Below are positions 61,176-64,000 of a DNA stretch of 64,000 bases, piece by piece (position 1 is the stretch's first letter; each line of letters begins with the position of its first letter). The translations under genes and the position numbers were made by a program. The DNA is from Affinibrenneria salicis (GTDB taxonomy: Bacteria; Pseudomonadota; Gammaproteobacteria; Enterobacterales; Enterobacteriaceae). The DNA lies in NCBI RefSeq assembly GCF_008710095.1, contig NZ_VYKJ01000001.1, positions 310,001 to 374,000 of the forward strand, in the 5' to 3' direction. The notes under the pieces are model-generated. The model searched no databases, was not told the DNA's origin, and was given only the letters and a program-made list of their open reading frames with translations.

Positions 61176-61910
61176 TCATACCTCAAGACGTAACAGGCGA
61201 ATCTGTTCATTCACCTCAGGAGCCGTGGCGATGCGTGGGCGCGGCAGGTTCAGCGCGGTTTGCCGGTGGATGCGTCCCGGATGGGGTTTCAGCACCACGA
61301 CCCGATCCGCCAGCACCACCGCCTCTTCCACATCGTGCGTCACCAGCAATACGGTCATCCCCGTCAGCTGCTGAATACGCAGCAACTCGTCGTGCATGGC
61401 GCTGCGGGTTTGCGGATCGAGGCGTGAGAAGGGTTCATCCATCAACAGGATTTGTGGCTGCACCACCAGGCTGCGAGCCAGCGCCACGCGACTGCGCATC
61501 CCGCCGGATAACTGATGCGGCCAGTGCCGGACGAAGTCGGACAGGCCGACCAGCGCCAGAGCGTCGTCCACGCGCTGGCGACGCTCCCGTTTAGCGAGGG
61601 CGCTGTTTTCCAGGCCAAAGTGTACGTTTTGCCCAACGGTACGCCACGGCAGCAGGCGATCTTCCTGAAACAGGTAGGCGATACGCTGCCAGTGCTGAAA
61701 GTGTTTTGCCGGCGTTCCCTGAATGGCAATGTCGCCGTTGTCTGCCGGTAACAGGCCGGAAATCAGATTTAACAACGTGCTTTTACCGCCCCCGGATGCG
61801 CCCAGCAGCGCCACGATTTCCCCTTGCTGAATGGTCAGAGAAATATTTGTCAGCACGTTTTGGTTGGCAAAGGATTTACTGACGTCACGCAATTCAATGG
61901 CCACGCTCAT
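61176..61910 (-). CDS. ABC transporter ATP-binding protein (SsuB/TauB type)
   Basis: The 244-residue ATPase has Walker A GASGGGKST (about 37-45), the Q-loop in LFQEDRLLPWRTV, signature LSGGMRSRVALARSL, Walker B ILLMDEPFSRLD and the H-loop VTHDVEEAV. The LLPWRTV segment is characteristic of the nitrate/taurine/sulfonate transporter subfamily. Its start overlaps the GntR stop by 4 bases. Confidence 0.93.
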   Translation of the reverse strand: MSVAIELRDVSKSFANQNVLTNISLTIQQGEIVALLGASGGGKSTLLNLISGLLPADNGDIAIQGTPAKHFQHWQRIAYLFQEDRLLPWRTVGQNVHFGLENSALAKRERRQRVDDALALVGLSDFVRHWPHQLSGGMRSRVALARSLVVQPQILLMDEPFSRLDPQTRSAMHDELLRIQQLTGMTVLLVTHDVEEAVVLADRVVVLKPHPGRIHRQTALNLPRPRIATAPEVNEQIRLLRLEV

Positions 61911-62605
61911 TCAAATATCTCCCGTGGCAATACCGGTAATAACGTGCCTTCTTTACTCAGGGTGGCGTAGATTTTTTCCAGCGTCATTGTCTGAAACGTT
62001 TCAATATGGCGGCGGGCAATAAACTCCACCCGTTTCGCATCCCCTTCAATAAATGCGTCAATCATGGCGTTATGATCGTGTTTAATTTCAGGTTTAATAC
62101 GTTGCACGTTAAATCCCAGCGCCACCAGTCGCGCCATTTCATCCATTAATCCGGACAGCGTGCGAATTAAATGGCCGTTACCGGTGGCTTCGGCAATGGT
62201 TAAATGGAAACGTTTATTGGCATTCATAAACACATCAATGCGCGTAGACAGCGGGGCCGCGACTTCCACCCGGCACTGGGCTTCTAAATCTTTCAACAGT
62301 TCAATATCCACTTTGCCGACCGCCAGGCGCGCCGCCAGCGGCTCCAGTGCGGCGCGCAGGGTAAAGATTTCCTCCACGTCCTGCACCGTCACCGGCGCGA
62401 TGCGATAGCCCTTGCGTGGGCGTGAAATCACCAGTTTGTCATGACTCAGGCGCGTCAGCGCCAGCCGGATGGTGCTTTTCCCGGACTGGTAGCGATCCAT
62501 CAGTTCAGATTCCGTCACCAGCGATCCCGGCAGCAGGCGGCAGGTCAGAATATCGCGGCGAATGGTGTAGTAAGCCTGGTTGCTTAAAGATAAAGAATCG
62601 CTCAC
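61907..62605 (-). CDS. GntR-family transcriptional regulator (FCD domain)
   Basis: The 232-residue protein has an N-terminal winged helix (YQSGKSTIRLALTRLSHDKLVISRPRKGYRI, about 39-69) and an FCD domain with histidines in NKRFHLTIAEATGNG and KHDHNAMIDAF. As first gene of the operon it is probably autoregulated and controls the whole set. FCD regulators usually bind a pathway acid. Confidence 0.92.
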   Translation of the reverse strand: MSDSLSLSNQAYYTIRRDILTCRLLPGSLVTESELMDRYQSGKSTIRLALTRLSHDKLVISRPRKGYRIAPVTVQDVEEIFTLRAALEPLAARLAVGKVDIELLKDLEAQCRVEVAAPLSTRIDVFMNANKRFHLTIAEATGNGHLIRTLSGLMDEMARLVALGFNVQRIKPEIKHDHNAMIDAFIEGDAKRVEFIARRHIETFQTMTLEKIYATLSKEGTLLPVLPREIFE

Positions 62606-62719
62606 GCCAGCCCTCTCAGTTTATTTCTGTGAGCAGCTCACTGCGTCACATTGAATATCCCAATAAGGTCATTCTGAAACAGTGCCGGAAAGCGATCTAA
62701 TAATAAAATCAGCAATGCA

Positions 62720-62735
62720 ATGCGATTATTCGCAT
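62720..62735. promoter_or_regulatory. Candidate operator in the GntR upstream region
   Basis: ATGCGA-TTAT-TCGCAT is a perfect inverted repeat 115 bases upstream of the GntR start. Autoregulation by the GntR protein is an inference. Confidence 0.4.
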
Positions 62736-62803
62736 GTACTGAGCTGCCCAGAAAAGAATGGGAATATTTGCGCATTTAAATAGCCGAAATACTTATGCGC
62801 TAA

Positions 62804-62920
62804 ATCATTCGAGTTGCAGGAGACGGCAAGAGAGAGAATCCCGAATCACTGGCTCAAGTCAGTGATTCGGGTGAGCGAGCGTAGCCAACGCACCCGCAAC
62901 CGGAAGTATGACAAGTAGAT
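62804..62920. repeat. ERIC-like intergenic repeat
   Basis: The core GAATCCCGAATCACTG...CAGTGATTCGGGTGAGCG corresponds to the ERIC core around the ERIC1R/ERIC2 primer sites, followed by GCCAACGCACCCGC. A perfect 12-bp hairpin (62840-62851 with 62860-62871) forms its centre. The left end is ATTCGAGTTGCAGGA, also found at 51096. Confidence 0.75.
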
Positions 62921-63241
62921 AACCAGCGAGAAAGCGCGGTATCAATATGCTGCCTTTGGATGTGTCTGACGCGGGTTTACTATACAGGCATATAAGGAAA
63001 CGCCGACGCAGCAAATAGACGGAGAACGGCAACGTTAAACCGGCATCAGGGTACAACCGGGCTTTAGAGGTCGATATTAGCCATCTGTTTTCGGCTGACG
63101 GTAAGGCATAGACGACATAATAAGTCTGAGCATCCCACTTCATCCAGGATATGCACATTATTAGATAAAGTTATTCGTTCTGGTTTCATCACGCCTGCTT
63201 TACCCTAGCGGAAAATTTTCTTTATCGACCTGGGAGTATGT

Positions 63242-64000
63242 ATGCGTCTGAAGTTGTTGTTATTGTCCCTCATGTTGGCCGGAGTTTCCCAGGCTCAGGC
63301 GCTGGATGACGTGACGGTTGCGCTGGCGATTCCCCCGGCCGTGCACGATGGCGCGCCTTATGCGGCGGCGCAGGAACTGGGGTTATTTAAACAACAGAAC
63401 CTGTCCGTCAAACTGGTGGTGTTTCAGGGGGCCGGGGCGCTGCTGCCTCAGGTCGCCAGTAAACGAGTCACCTTTGGCTACCCGGTATCGGAACCGGTTA
63501 TTTCCAGCTACTTTAGCGGTAAAGATCCCCTGCCGCTGCGCTATTTTTACAATGGCACGCCGGCCCAGACCATGGAATACACCGTACTGGCGGATTCTCC
63601 GATCAAAACGCTGGCAGATCTGAAAGATAAAAAAATCGGGGTCGGCGCCCTGACATGGGGAACCATCCCGAACAGTCGCGCCGCGCTGCGTGTTGCCGGT
63701 CTGGAACCGGGTAAGAACGTGGAATTTGTCGCGGTGGGCGTGCTGGGATCGGGCTTCCAGGCGCTGCGCAGTAAACAGATCGATGCCCTGAACTATAACA
63801 GTAGCTGGGGCGATATTTTTGAGCTCACCGGCACCAAAATTCGCCGCATCGCTTACCCGGACGTATTTCAGGAAACCCCGGGCAACGGGTTTATCGCCCA
63901 TGAGGATACGTTCAAAGACAACCCGGATCTGATCCGCCGTTTTGGCCGTGCGTATACTGAAGCGCAATACGTTTGTGAAGTGAACCCCGAATTTTGCGTG
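63242..64000 (+). CDS. ABC transporter substrate-binding protein (NMT1/SsuA-like), partial
   Basis: The first 253 codons lie in the window and the gene continues beyond it. The product starts MRLKLLLLSLMLAGVSQAQA, a signal peptide, followed by DDVTVALAIPPAVHDGAPYAAAQELGLF and LKDKKIGVGALTWGT, typical of NMT1/TauA-type binding proteins. It is clearly different from the binding protein at 59405. Divergent from the GntR operon, it probably starts a second ABC importer operon. Confidence 0.88.
   Translation, partial: MRLKLLLLSLMLAGVSQAQALDDVTVALAIPPAVHDGAPYAAAQELGLFKQQNLSVKLVVFQGAGALLPQVASKRVTFGYPVSEPVISSYFSGKDPLPLRYFYNGTPAQTMEYTVLADSPIKTLADLKDKKIGVGALTWGTIPNSRAALRVAGLEPGKNVEFVAVGVLGSGFQALRSKQIDALNYNSSWGDIFELTGTKIRRIAYPDVFQETPGNGFIAHEDTFKDNPDLIRRFGRAYTEAQYVCEVNPEFCV

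Larger units (their letters stand above)
62606..63241. other. Divergent regulatory region with ERIC-like element
   Basis: 636 bases between the divergent GntR operon and the second binding protein gene. It holds a 16-bp inverted repeat (62720-62735) and an ERIC-like element (about 62804-62920). A 99-codon minus-strand frame at 62859-63158 runs into the repeat and looks spurious. Confidence 0.65.

Noticed and set aside
62859..63158. 99-codon minus-strand ORF
   Set aside because: Its C-terminal part is the ERIC-like repeat, and it has no ribosome binding site or family match.

Overview
The window is a stretch of an enterobacterial (Enterobacterales) chromosome. Its backbone genes match the E. 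coli 0-minute and 99-minute regions in order and orientation: rpsT, dnaJ-dnaK, satP, mog, talB, yaaA, thrC-thrB-thrA-thrL, lasT, arcA, creA, rob, gpmB, yjjX, trpR, slt, ettA, and later fhuF, yjjZ, three tRNA-Leu genes, rsmC, holD and rimI. The GC-rich sequence with many GCCGGC motifs, and the ERIC-like repeat starting with ATTCGAGTTGCAGG, suggest a Pectobacteriaceae-type plant-associated enterobacterium (Brenneria/Dickeya/Pectobacterium side). That genus-level placement is an inference.

Layout. 1-15 kb: the end of rpsT, the dnaKJ chaperone operon with a clear sigma-32 promoter, the acetate/succinate transporter satP, an MHS-family transporter, mog, a membrane diguanylate cyclase, talB, yaaA and the threonine operon with its leader peptide and attenuator. 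15-27 kb: lasT, an inserted FAD oxidoreductase with a small exported ORF, arcA behind a 900-base AT-rich leader with a near-consensus FNR site, then creA, rob, gpmB, yjjX, trpR (with trp operator), slt and ettA. At 26.9-27.05 kb a duplicated terminator hairpin marks the point where E. coli gene order breaks. 27-43 kb: trhA, an HD hydrolase, an amidase/DUF2848/MHS-transporter cluster with a divergent GntR regulator, a DHA2 exporter, gcvTHP, a DJ-1/PfpI protein and an alpha/beta hydrolase. 42.5-52 kb: fhuF and yjjZ, each behind a Fur box, with the acetoin genes budA-budB and budR lying between them; then three tRNA-Leu(CAG) genes, a LysR/aldo-keto reductase pair, rsmC and holD-rimI. 52-54 kb: galP behind two identical Gal-type palindromes.

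54-64 kb looks like an acquired metabolic island. A tightly overlapping nine-gene operon encodes a GntR/FCD regulator, an SsuABC/TauABC-type ABC importer, a medium-chain reductase, a PaaI-type thioesterase, a VOC protein, an acyl-CoA ligase and a cytoplasmic gamma-glutamyltransferase-family acylase. A second periplasmic binding protein starts divergently and runs off the window. I know of no described pathway with this gene set; it is the best candidate here for an undescribed system. The substrate cannot be read from the sequence.

Many annotated starts differ from the longest ORF; they were chosen by ribosome binding sites and by the lengths of known family members. Operator and promoter calls are by eye.
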